64,000 bases of DNA. Source: Epiperipatus broadwayi (taxonomy: Eukaryota > Onychophora > Udeonychophora > Euonychophora > Peripatidae). Shown in pieces: positions 1 to 11,100 of this stretch; within the stretch, counting starts at the first letter, position 1, and each line of letters begins with the position of its first letter. The position numbers and the translations under genes were made by a program. The notes under the pieces were generated by a model. That model was given only the letters and a program-made list of their open reading frames with translations, ran no database searches and had not been told where the DNA came from. The stretch is taken from assembly GCA_028023455.1 (NCBI GenBank), contig JAQFVV010012394.1, forward strand, positions 23,638,900-23,702,899, given 5' to 3'.

Positions 1-151
1 ACAAGCTTGGTAGATCTGAAAAATAGGCAAATAAGGCAGAGTTCATGAGTGTTCCTGGCTTATGTATCTTGCGCATGATTGGGCTCGAGATACTTTTGCC
101 TAGATTCTAGATCTTGTTATATGAACAGACAAAACCGACCGGTACAGTAGG
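1..151 (+). repeat. Terminal part of a repeat also present at about 26050-26188
   Basis: The stretch AGGCAGAGTTCATGAG, then TTTTGCCTAGATTCTAGA, then GACCGGTACA matches 26,070-26,186 base for base with scattered changes. Both copies stop being alike right after CCGGTACA, which marks a shared element end. The window starts inside this copy. Confidence 0.7.
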
Positions 152-3100
152 ATTACTAATTAAAAGCATTCTCAGCATACTATGTTGATATATTTAGCAT
201 TTTTATTTTAAAGTATTAAATAAGGGTACACATATGTATTATTTATACTGAATTACACTTTTTTCGAAAAAAGTTTAAAACTATTGGACTTATAAATAGT
301 CAAAATAAGAGTCATATATCACATGACCCTATCTCTTAAGCTTGTAAGTTATAAACAATGAGGATTGCCAATTCCTCTACAAGCTTCATGATAAATGCTT
401 AGCCAGAGCCAACTCTTAAAATATCTCTGTCAGGAACCCCTCCCCAAACCCCTTACCATGGTTTCATGCTTTGGCACTCTTCAGAGGTGTCAAGGTAGGT
501 TCAGACATTAGATCTAAAAATACCAACTCAAAGCCAAGCACTTATCTAAAAGTTATCTATTGAGTGGAAAATCTGAAATTTTCAGATATTGGACTTATAT
601 TTTTATTTACATTGTAAAAACATAAAAATATTTTTAAAAATTAAGCATAAAAATCTAAAAATGCCAGATTTTGGATTATTCATAAGATAATAAAAATAAT
701 TTCAAGTTTTTTTTATTAGTGTAATCAGCCAGCTGGACAATATTAGTGTAGCATATGTGAAGTCATTTTATCTAATGCTTTAAACCAAATTTATTTCTTA
801 TACTTTACCATTCTTCCTTTTCTTTCAAATAATCAGCTTAATAATTAAGATCTGAGAAACCAAAAAATTTTCACTGGAAAAAAAAAAGTTACCATCGGCT
901 TACAAAAAAAGAAAAAAAAGGGAAGATAAAGTATTGACGTGTAAAAAACTATGCCTTCAAATATGCTCTAATTGCATAATGAAAGTTTTTATATAATAAT
1001 TTATTCAAAGTTTTTTTTTTGACATTTACTAACATTTTACAATTATGTTTGCATTTTATATAGAATTTGAAATGTGCATTCTAAGGTAAAGCTATTTATT
1101 AAAAAATGACAATAAACTTTGTATGTAGCTAAGAACTAATCATAAACATTATTTCATTAGTAAATTCTCGCCGTAAATAATCTTTTAATTTCTGTACGTA
1201 ATATTTCGAAGCATAATGTTTTTTTACTTAATGTGATCAATGTATATTTGTTTGTTGACAGGTTGAAAAGCAGTTTACTGATGATTGGCAGTTAGTCTTG
1301 TCAAATTAGTTTAGAGCTGTTTGACTTAGCTGTTCAGTTTTTAGAATGTACCCAAAGCTTTGAGATATTAATAATTGATTGAACTTTTTTTTGTGTTTTT
1401 ATTTGCAAACTATTTTTTAAATCAACATTTTTAATATATATATATTGTAGTGATAATAATAATTGGGTGATTTTATTGTTCAGGAGTACGTACGAAGTTC
1501 AAATACCATAAGTCATAGAACTGGAATTAATCTGAGGACCTTACAATCCAGAATTTGAATATTGCTGTGTCAAATCATGCAGAGAATATATAGTAGTAAT
1601 AACCTTGCATAGTTATACACTTTGAAGTTTGATCTTCTAAGCCATCTTTCATCCCAATTGCTTTATATTAAATCAAAATTCTTCTGTTTATGATAAAAAG
1701 ACAATTTTAAATGTAGTATAGTTAAAATACTTGTCATTCGTTGCAAAGTTTAATTTCTTACATTATTAAAATTTCTTTACTTATTCTCAAATACTGCCTT
1801 TAAAAAAAAATCTTCAAACATTCAAATATATGTATACTCCACAAACATTCAAATATATGTATACTCCACGTGTGTATGTACATTCAAATGATAAAATTAC
1901 CTACAGTTCACTGTAAAAATAAGCACACATGAAAAACAAATAAACAATTTATTGATGGCCACAACAAATAACATTTTACATAATACAAAAAATCACAAAT
2001 GGATCAAGAAAAATACTATTAAAGGAAAAAGTAGAATTTTGTTTAAAATACAGAATATATCTTTAAGTACATAATAATTTCATCAATCTAATTATTTAGA
2101 TTGTGATTTTCCCAGAAAAATAATTTATTGATTTCAATATAACCAATGAAAAATTCATAGTTAAAAATAAAATAAAAATACCCTTCATAAATAAAAATAT
2201 AATACTCTTATCATTTTCAAAGATTTAAAAAATGCAATTTAAAATGTAATTCAAATTAAAAAAACCATTAAAAACCTTTATAGAGAATGTGTGTATACAT
2301 GTATACACATTCAAAATATTACTTCTCAAGCATATACATACATATATATATATTGAATTAAAAAATTTCCATGGATTATTGTAATAAGGAGATTTTATCC
2401 ATGTAAACAGATATTCCATTTACCTTTGAGATTGCCAGGAAATATATATACAAATAAAAATATAAATTTTAAATATTACCTAACTCTTTAATGATAAATA
2501 AACAAATATAATAAAAAACTTTTAACAAATATGTATATGTAAATATATATACAACATATTTAAGTACAGATACATCATATATATAAAATATACATTTGTA
2601 TGTAATTTATGTCGAAAAACAACCTACTATCAATGGTGATCAAATACTTATTTTTGGTCATAGGTCCTGTTATGGAAAGACTTTATTAAACTTCCAGCTT
2701 TGTGTAAATATAAAATGAAATAAATCACAATAAACTTTACTTTAAAAAACAAAATAAATTGCAGAAATGTTTTTAATAGATATTACATAATTATCAATTA
2801 TTTTCACTTAAAATGAATATAATGCTACCCCACCCCCTCTTTTGCGATGTTAATGTAAAATTTCACAAAACATGGGAGATAACATGAAATAATACATTGT
2901 GAAAATTAAATGTATCGATTTTACAAGTGAAAGCAGTTGATAATTATGTGGTAGTAATTAAAAATATTTCTGTAATTAATTTTAATGCTTTTTAAAACTT
3001 AAAGCTATGATTTATTTATTTGTTTATTAATATATTATTTGCTATTTATATATGTATATGAATTAATTTTCTGTTTAAATAATATATTCCTTTCTTCACC

Positions 3101-3600
3101 ACTTAACTAAAAAAAATTATACGAAAAATATCACTTTTATCTGATAAGATTTTTAAAGCTATTTACAAAACAATTACTTTTAATTGCTTTAATTGAAAGA
3201 GCAAATGTATGATATTCTTAATATTGATACATGTAAACAAAATTTTAAAATAGAAACCCAAAATATTAAGTTTACATATTATACACTGAGGACAATTTCA
3301 CTTGTAATGTCAATAACGTTATATCTTTTAAAAAATAAAATTAAGGATATACTTTTTTAATTAAGTACAATGTTCATTTTAAAAAGACATTTTATACATT
3401 TAGAATATCATGAAACATTTTGCCCAATAATATACAGATTCAAACTCTAATGTAATTACAAGTATGATTATTAAAATAAAAAAACCTGCATTGCTGAATA
3501 ATAGTATATTACTGCATAAATGAAGAAATATAGTTATGTAAAAGTAAATTACAAGAAATCCTTTTAAATTACTAAGCCCATCTTCAAACAGAAAATGTAA
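152..3600. other. PHM 3' flank, no recognisable gene
   Basis: AT-rich DNA with simple TA tracts and short duplications, for example a 26-bp direct repeat near 1820-1868. I see no convincing exon, RNA gene or transposon protein. Confidence 0.5.
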
Positions 3601-3699
3601 GTCTCAGAAATATGACAACATATATATATATCATACCATTTCCAACATTCTTAAACATTTCAACAATACTATTTTTTATATCAAAATATTATTCTTACA

Positions 3700-3727
3700 G
3701 TTTCGACTGTTTTGCAGTCATCAACAG
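3700..3727 (-). ncRNA. Hammerhead-like terminal motif (decayed), PLE left end
   Basis: On the minus strand a CTGTTGA box is followed by a hairpin GACTG / CAGTC with a short loop, then GAAAC. The inverted partner at 4671-4704 (plus strand) is more decayed. Confidence 0.4.
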
Positions 3728-4053
3728 AACTACAATATCCAAAATAAACAATTATAATAAAAATACAAGCATGTTGAGGCACTGGAAAGAGAAACTATAA
3801 TAAATACTTATATGAATTGATAAAATACTTGACAGCTGAGCGCTTTTGAAGCGTTTAGCCTCATATTCATAGCCGTAAAAAAAAAACAAATAGTGTAGAG
3901 TAGAATGTAAATATGCAAATTATATTTAAATTATTTAATTAGCCCAACGTTTGGAAATATCAAAGCAAGTGTCATGTCTGTTAATGGAGTTATTGTTACT
4001 ATTAATAAAGTATGCTTCTTTGATTTTTCATTTACAGTCCTTCTAAATGTATA

Positions 4054-4438
4054 CTATCCTAGGGTTGGAGGGTTCAAATATATTACCGGTCCTTTTTGAG
4101 TGCTCCAAAAATACTGAGAATTGTCATTATTTTTCTGTGCTCTTTTATATGTGTATTTGTGTTGAGTGTTTCTATTGTTAATAGTGGCTTTGGTGTCACC
4201 ACAGTAAATAGCATGGCATTCAGGATGAGGGCATGAGATGCTATAAACGACATGGGGTTTGATCGAGGTCAACTTTGTCTTTAGAATTATTAATAAGACG
4301 GTTAATGCAGGGAGGTGTATGAAAGCTGATTCTAAATCTGGTAGATAAAGATTTCACTAGTTGGTTAGAAATTTTAGGGGTGTAAGGGAAGATAATGTGT
4401 GGAAGGGTGAGGTCTCTGATATTGTCTGTAATTTTCAT
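4054..4438 (-). pseudogene. PLE C-terminal linker plus GIY-YIG endonuclease fragment
   Basis: Two overlapping minus-strand frames join by a single frameshift near 4250. The first reads IIFPYTPKISNQLVKSLSTR ... INNSKDKVDLDQ, which resembles the linker between reverse transcriptase and endonuclease in Penelope-like elements (PY...S..L......V.F.P...L...L...KD). The second reads HVVYSISCPHPECHAIYCGD then TKATINNRNTQHKY, with VY / YCG as the GIY / YIG pair, CxxxxC as the zinc-like cysteines and R as the catalytic arginine. The reverse transcriptase part is missing. It is a different PLE lineage from the copy at 58-61 kb. Confidence 0.7.
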
Positions 4439-4670
4439 GTGAAATACACAATTAAAACATACATCTTAACCTGACCATTATAAATAATCATTTTCCATTT
4501 TATCATTCCACTGTTAATTAATTTTATCCACATTTATTTTATATAGAGTAATAAAATGAAAAATGATTATTGATAATGGTCAGATTAAGATATATATTTT
4601 AATTGTGTATTTAATTATGTATATAAATGTGTAAAATGTATTAATTGTATAATTATATATTTCGGATATT

Positions 4671-4704
4671 GTAGCTGTGATGATTATTGCAGGGCAGTTG
4701 AAAC
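4671..4704 (+). ncRNA. Hammerhead-like terminal motif (decayed), PLE right end
   Basis: Plus-strand TGATGA, then a weak hairpin with loop GCAGG, then GAAAC. It is the inverted counterpart of the motif at 3700-3727 on the other side of the GIY-YIG fragment. Confidence 0.35.
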
Positions 4705-4988
4705 TGTAAGAATAAAATTTTGATATAAAAAATAGTATTGTTGAAATGTTTAAGAAGGTTGGAAATGGCATGATATGTAAATAGAGAAATTAATACATAA
4801 GAAAAAGAATAAGAGGAAAATTATATTACTGATATATATATATATATGACGAATTGTGTAATGAATATATGAGTTATATTTTATATTATGAATGAGTGCA
4901 TTTAAGCACCCTCTGTTAACTTATTATTTAATGAAGACATAAGATGATGTTATATAATAACCAAGTTGTGAGCAATGATAATATGAGG

Positions 4989-5033
4989 ATTACAAAACTG
5001 GTTTTGGGGAAACCCTCCTTCATCAGCTGTAAT
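4989..5033 (-). ncRNA. Hammerhead-like motif with 7-bp stem I
   Basis: Minus strand order: ATTACAG, then CTGATGA, then a GGG / CCC hairpin, then AAAAC, CA, GTT, then TTGTAAT. ATTACAG pairs fully with TTGTAAT (one G-U at the junction), placing a GTT triplet exactly where a type I hammerhead is cleaved. The GAAAC box is changed to AAAAC, so activity is doubtful. Confidence 0.45.
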
Positions 5034-6035
5034 AATGCCTATCATCACTAACCACAAACAATTCATAATATACATAAATGTAATATTCTTATTCAAGGAT
5101 GCTATGAACAGAATACTATGAAAAAAAAATCACTCTAATAGTGGTCACATAGATGTAAAATCTTAGAAAAATGTTAACTTACATAATAAATTTATCAAGT
5201 AGACTATGAAATGTTTTCATACTCTCAAATTCAAACATTTTTAAAATCTATAAAATAAATATTTTATGGATAAATATATAAATAATCAATTATATTATTA
5301 ATACATTACTGAATTATAATAATAGGTACACTTCAAAATCCTTTATTAGCTCAATACATAATTAAAATAAAAGATATTTCAAAATAGACAAAGACTTCTT
5401 TTATTTTTTTTTATATCTTCATTTATTTTATTATTATTATTTTATAAAATTCAAAAGAATGTTTTTTTGAAATGTGAAATTTTGTATAATTTTCTTTATA
5501 TGTCTACGTTTGATGGTTGCACTATGTAAACAAAAAAAATGCTAAATAAAATTTATTTCATTTTCTGAGATTATTTACAGTAAATATTTACACATCTACA
5601 CAAATCAATTTTATTATTATTATGTGATATATTTTCAGGCTCGCTTATGATATGAAAGTTTTTACACATTTTCTAAATTTACATTTATAAAATATTTCAT
5701 ATAAACATTTTTCATCATACATTAAAAATAGTATTTGCTTTGAAAAATGATGTATTATTATTAATAGATGTTTATAAATTATAAGTGGTTAATATATCCT
5801 AAGCTCTATTATTAGACCATCCAAACAGCAGCAAGATACAAATTAAATGAAAAAGGTAATTGATAACTTTCATCCATTTCATAAAAAATCAAAAATTATT
5901 TAAAAATCAAACTAATGCACAACTATTACAAAACAAATATATTTAATAAATATGATCATCAAAAGCATTCTGCAAGAAATTAGATAGTAATTGGATTTGC
6001 TCTCATCACTAAATTAATTTTTTACTGATTGATTA
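5034..6035. other. PHM 3' flank, nothing recognised
   Basis: AT-rich sequence without a convincing reading frame, RNA gene or transposon end. Confidence 0.5.
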
Positions 6036-6192
6036 TGATAATCATACTGCACATGATCCCATTTCTTACGCTAGCACATAACTTATTAAACAGGCAAAAC
6101 TCCCCATACCATAGTGCCACCCTGTGCCAAACAGAGTAATCAATGGATGCCAGAAGGCTTGTGCATAAAATCCCCATCTAGTGCCTACTCAT

Positions 6193-6247
6193 CCAATATC
6201 CCCAGACTAGTTTCTGGCTTGTGGCCTTCGTCAGTGAGGAGTCTTGG
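6193..6247 (-). ncRNA. Type I hammerhead-like motif, best conserved copy
   Basis: Minus strand order: CCAA, GAC, TCCTCA (stem I 5' side), CTGACGA box, hairpin GGC / GCC with loop CACAA, GAAAC, TA, GTC, then TGGGGA, TA, TTGG (stem I 3' side). TCCTCA pairs with TGGGGA (one G-U) and CCAA with TTGG across an internal loop. Stem III is just AC/GT. An A.A mismatch flanks the GGC/GCC stem where natural hammerheads have G-C, so cleavage activity is uncertain. Confidence 0.55.
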
Positions 6248-6448
6248 TCCTGAGAGCACTGCACTTAGATCTTAGGATCTAATGCAACCCTCCAGCAGCC
6301 ACCTTTTATCTCTGTTTAACTATATAAGCTATTGAGCTTAGATTGAAAATATTATTGTGTTTTCAATTTCAATCTCATAGTTTTGTAGTTAAGTTGAGAT
6401 AAAAGGTGGCTGCTGGAGGATCCTAAAATCTAGGTGGTGCTCTCAGAT

Positions 6449-6503
6449 CCAAGGCTCCTCATTGACGAAGGCCATAAGCCAGAAACTAGTCTGGGAATAT
6501 TGG
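6449..6503 (+). ncRNA. Hammerhead-like motif, second half of snap-back element
   Basis: Same architecture as 6193-6247. The box is TTGACGA (C3 changed to T) and the stem I 3' side is TGGGAA, so this copy is weaker. The CCAA / TTGG outer pairing is kept. Confidence 0.45.
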
Positions 6504-6749
6504 ATGAATAGGCATTAGATGGGGATTTTATGCACAAGCCATCTGGTATCCATTGATTTACTCTGGTTGGCACAGGGTGGCACTACTGTATGGAGAGTTT
6601 TGCCTGTTTGATAATCATACTTATTGAATGTATTTATTTTATAATCATTATTTATTGGTTTGATTACTAAATGTATTATTTTCAGATTTATTTTTTAAAT
6701 ATCCTAGATTATTTTCAGGTTTTTAAATATCGTTATTTTTTTAATAAAT

Positions 6750-6990
6750 ATATTAAATAACCTTCACACATTCTTTTAAAATCATGTAAATAAATATACA
6801 ATAAAAGACAAAATGACCCCCAAGATGCATTTCCTGCTGAACCAGCATATAAATAAAAATACAGGTTCAGCATATAAATAAAAATACAAACTGATGAAAT
6901 GCTTGGTTCAGCACAAAATGCATCTTAGGGGGTCATTTTGTCTCATATTGAATCTTTATTTATATGATTTTAAGAGAATGTGTAGAGGTT
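6750..6990. mobile_element. Foldback MITE-like element
   Basis: Long inverted arms: AATAACCTTCACACATTC at about 6759 matches the complement of GAATGTGTAGAGGTTATT near 6976-6993, and GACCCCCAAGATGCATTT pairs with AAATGCATCTTAGGGGGTC. The centre has a direct repeat of GGTTCAGCATATAAATAAAA. The right half contains CTGATGA, hairpin TGCT / AGCA and AAAAT, a decayed version of the hammerhead-like terminus. Confidence 0.6.
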
Positions 6991-6993
6991 ATT

Positions 6994-7930
6994 TGATATA
7001 TTTATAAAGATATTACACATGGGAAAGAGCAATGCGAATAAATCCATGTGTGTGTTTAATTAAACAAAAAAAGAGATATATTAATCTTTAATTGAGGTTT
7101 AACATGTATATGTGTCCACAATATCTAGTTTAGTAAATAGTTAGTGATAATCATTACTGTATTTATCTGAAGTGGATGGTGTCAAAGTTATGAGTGGAGT
7201 GAGTTTGACAGTTGTAAGTCAAAATGTAACAATCATTATTTTTTTGTATTTGATTTTTTTTATAAAATATATCAAACTTATCAATTATTTTTCCACTGCT
7301 TAATTTGTACCTTATTGCTATGAGAATGGTGATTCCAATCTGCAGAAAAGCACAGACTATATTAGCACCAAATTATATTCACAAATAAAAGAAAAAAAAA
7401 ACTAAATAAAGATTGACAGTTTAGTGAATAGTCTTTTTAGTTTAAACAAAATTTTTGATTTTTTTTCATTTTTAGAAAAATTGAAATATTATTAAATATT
7501 TACAATTTTCTTTAACCAAGACATCATATGATTCTTTAGCTTACCATAATGTAAACAAAAGCAGTTTGCTACTCTAGCGCCATCTATTGCAAGCTTGACT
7601 CACCAGTGATTATCAAATAGTACATTATTTCTCTTCTTTTTCCATGATTTGGATTTACTTTTAAAAATTTTCATTTTTTGCATGTGCAGATCAAATTTCA
7701 TTATTTTTATTTTTGTCTGTAGACATGTAAACACAATTTTGTAATCACGGGAATACAAAATATCAAAACTTTTACAACTAATAATCTAAAAGAAAATAAA
7801 CTGACACTTTTGTAATTACAACAAAAACTATAAACATCTCATTTCTTAAAAATATAATGTACAAATGATAAAATAAAATAAAAAAGTTGTATCTTTTTTT
7901 ATTGTTTAAAATAAATAAATAAATATAATA
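6994..7930. other. PHM 3' flank and 3' UTR region
   Basis: AT-rich. Around 7568-7590 the string GCGCCATCTATTGCAAGCTT resembles 12240-12255 (GACATCTACTGGAAGCTT), so a small repeat end may be shared. No gene seen. Confidence 0.4.
7898..7903 (-). terminator. Candidate PHM poly(A) signal AATAAA
   Basis: AATAAA on the minus strand about 36 bp after the PHM stop codon. The region is so AT-rich that such hexamers are common, so the assignment is tentative. Confidence 0.3.
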
Positions 7931-7938
7931 TGTTGTCT

Positions 7939-8134
7939 TCAATGATGGTGACTGGTCGACTGATCTTCCCCTTCAGGAAGTTGGCTAGCATCAGGAGGGA
8001 TATTTTTTAATTGTTTGCTCCAATAATACAAAGGTGGTCCAGGTGAATAACAAGTAGGATTTTTTATGAGTGTGTGTGGGCTTTGAACCCAATACATTAA
8101 GTAGAAATTACACATTTCATCCTCACGAGTCCCC
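7939..8134 (-). CDS. Phm: PHM last exon with the DEMC copper ligand and stop
   Basis: 196 nt including TGA at 7939-7941. The acceptor is TTGCAG|GGGG. The four G's after the AG are needed to keep frame: GG|G, GGG, ACT, CGT gives GGTR. It encodes GTREDEMCNFYLMYW, SPGPPLYYW, IPPDASQLPEGED and ends STSHHH. The Met of DEMC is the CuM thioether ligand (Met314 in rat). The Cys of DEMC and of PTC match the C-domain disulfides. The stop directly follows the PHM core, with no lyase domain or transmembrane segment. Confidence 0.95.
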
Positions 8135-11100
8135 CTGCAATATATATATATTTAAAATAATTTTAAAAATAAAACATGATTATTAAATGCTTTTTTATAC
8201 TACCCAATGTACTCACTGATCTAAATCTTTTATTTAAAGCAAAACGTAATGTTTACCAAAAAATGAAGTGGTACTTTAAATCAAATTAAACTCCACTCCC
8301 AATTTAATACGTTATTCCTAATTTAATTAAAATAAAAGATTGAATAGGAGTATTTAAAAATTAAACACTTCAATTCTTTAAAAATGTAATATAGATGAAT
8401 TCAGAGTTAAAAAACGAATGAAGCAAAACTCAAATAAATTAATAGAACCTTTATGTAAAATTGTTATCAACAAGACAACCAATCATCTTGGCTGTATCTT
8501 AATGGGAGTCTTTGGATATCAAGGTTAACCCGGCCGTAAGATTTGGAGAGCTCAAAATCTATTTCCAACTGACCACTCAATGACTTGTACTGAACTTGTA
8601 TTCTGCTGGATACTTGATAGAACATTCCATATTTTTCTTAGAGACTGAGCAGACAATGAATAAATATTAAATTCATTTTTGAGAAATAATGTTTTTGTTT
8701 TTTCAGAAATAGATAATTTGCTTGTATTATTGTAATTTTTCTATTTCTGAATATTTATAGTTATACTCAGTTAACACCATAATTGTTAAGAATACAGTGA
8801 AGTTGCAAACTATGCTGTATCAATTTAAATGACTTCAATTATATGCTATTAAAAAAAATACACAAATAAATAACAAAAATGTAAATAAACAAACATTAAA
8901 ATTAGAAAATTTAATACATTTTACCATACCATATTCGAGCAGCTATTGTTCCTTTGCTGACAGCTGTACGTGATCACATTTAAAAAAATTGAAAGTTGTA
9001 AATAAATTTTACAATATGCCAGCAGAGTGCTGTAAATGAATATGTTTATCAATAAAATTTCTTCAGTTTACGTTGAAAGCACATACATTTTATTACCGTT
9101 TTCAAATTTGATGTGCAGTATTTTCCATAAGAAAGTATTGTTTGAGCATAATGCTGAAAGTTTTACAAAATTTTAGAACATTCTTAAAGTTGATACTGAC
9201 TTAATTACAGACATCACAGTTTCTTACTAATGAGATTATTATTCTTTCTATAAAAATAATAAGCAATTGGAAAAAAAAATAATTTAGAGCATTTCACCAT
9301 TTATTTTATTTAAAAAATAAAAATATGATATAAGTTTTTTTTCATACTTTTTAATTGAATGAATGAGTGAAGACACATTCAATAAAGCATGTGAATCGGC
9401 CCCCTCAATTTATTATTAATAACTATATTATTTTTCAAATTTTTTTCTTTATACTATAATTTATATGTGTATACTGTACATATAAAAAAGCATGTGTTAT
9501 ATATATATGTGTGTGTTGAAAAGTGACGTACATTTGCAGTTCATAAATATGCATTCTAATCAATATTTATCAACAAAATGTGAGTATTTATACATTATGT
9601 ACAAATAGTATATATTACAGCTCTATTGTAGTAGACATTATGAAAAAATTTGCTATTAACTGAAAGGAGATTCCTTGATTCCTCCTTGGAGCTTTAAAAA
9701 AACAGAGCAGAGCAAATTCCTAATGTCCACTCCATATGTTCTGGTCACGATAATTGTTAGTATGATATGATTATTCTTATTGATGGGTTGCTCACTAACA
9801 TGCATCATCCAAAATAGTTAAGTTATTAGGCTTTTACCTACAAGTTTAAAATCAAAAAACATCATGGTCTTTCTTCTTAATTGTTTGAACATTCTTAACT
9901 GAATTATCAATTGTTTTCCTGAAGAAATATGTGTGTGAATGATTTACATATTTACAATCAGGATAGACAAAACTAAATGATGGCCCTTAATACCAGAAGA
10001 TTAAAAATTGCTAGCGAAGATAGTTGGTAGCTGAAGATGGAGGGTGATAAAAATCTCGTGCTTGTGGAAGGTTGCTGTACAATGACCTATTTAAGTATCT
10101 ACAACTGCAGATAACTTTCAAATGAAAAAGATTACATGGATTAGAAGTACAATTGTCTAACATTAAATGGGCCATTGTTAAATTTTGTGAAGTTAGAAGA
10201 AAAAATGAAGAGACAATTTAAAAAGTGGGCATGCAAACTTTACTACAGAGACACAATAGTATGTGATTTATTATAAATAAAAAGTGAAAGAATGACATTA
10301 TAGAGATTGATGGTATATCAGACGGAATGTCAAGATTAATTAAATAAATTAATGGAAAATACCAAAAGCAGTTAATTATTCCTAACACGTTCTCATAGTG
10401 ATGAAGTAGACGATTTTTGCATGAGTATACAAAATGCTTTTCATCGGATCAAACAACATTTTAAAACTGTCATCAAATTAATTTCTAGAAAGAAACTTCT
10501 TGGAAGTTAACCGGCATTACTTAGAGTTGTGATGCAAATACTTTAAGAACAGCTTCTTTAGCACTTAGAGGAAAAGTTCCTCCACAAAACTTCTAGATAC
10601 TCAGTTAAATATTACCATGAGAAATATTACTGATGCCTTTGTTAATAGTTATGCTGTCAAATATATATATATGCTAAATAAATAAATAAAATTAGAAACC
10701 TAAGTTTACACATAGTTTGTTTACTTTTTTATTTTTTGAAAAATTAAATATATGTTTCTTGGTAAATATGGAATATTTATGTTGAGATTTTATTTGAACA
10801 TATTTGTTGGTTTTTTTTAGCAAAAAAATAGTCAATTGAAAATTTATTAATGTGAAATAGAAATGCATAATGGCAAATAAGAAATGTCTACGACCAAGAT
10901 TGATACTCTTATTTTTTATTGTTTTTTAAATTACAAGTTCAACTTTTAAATTTCAAAGATTATTTTCATTCTTCCAAACTATTCTCTATTGAAATATGTC
11001 TTACTAATACAAATTTAGTAAAGAATTATTTTCTATTCGTTAAAAAACATTTTTTTAGCCTGAAGGCTAAACTGAAACCTTTTGTTCTGGTTCCTTTTTT

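Larger units (their letters stand above)
3601..4800 (-). mobile_element. Penelope-like element remnant with inverted terminal pieces
   Basis: A degenerate GIY-YIG reading frame (4054-4438, minus) lies between two inverted stretches of the same terminal sequence, about 3612-3790 and 4580-4790. Shared blocks include CATTTCCAAC.TTCTTAAAC, ATACTATTTTTTATATCAAA and the hammerhead-like box. Inverted, partial terminal repeats around a 5'-truncated copy are typical of Penelope-like retroelements. A second small palindrome (about 4470-4590) sits inside. Confidence 0.65.
6049..6608. mobile_element. Snap-back copy of the hammerhead-like repeat family, 13-bp target duplication
   Basis: The element is flanked by the direct repeat TGATAATCATACT (6036-6048 and 6609-6621). 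It consists of two inverted halves meeting near 6310-6400. The left half (minus) and right half (plus) each contain the family body: AAAAGGTGGCTGCTGGAGG, GTGCTCTCAG, the hammerhead-like motif, GGATGARTAGGCA, then the tail GTATGGRGAGTTTTGCCTGT. It has no reading frame, so it is non-autonomous. The 13-bp duplication and snap-back form suggest target-primed reverse transcription. Confidence 0.8.

Noticed and set aside
2225-2419. 64-aa minus frame
   Set aside because: Low-complexity Tyr, Phe and Asn composition expected by chance in AT-rich DNA; no splice or family support.
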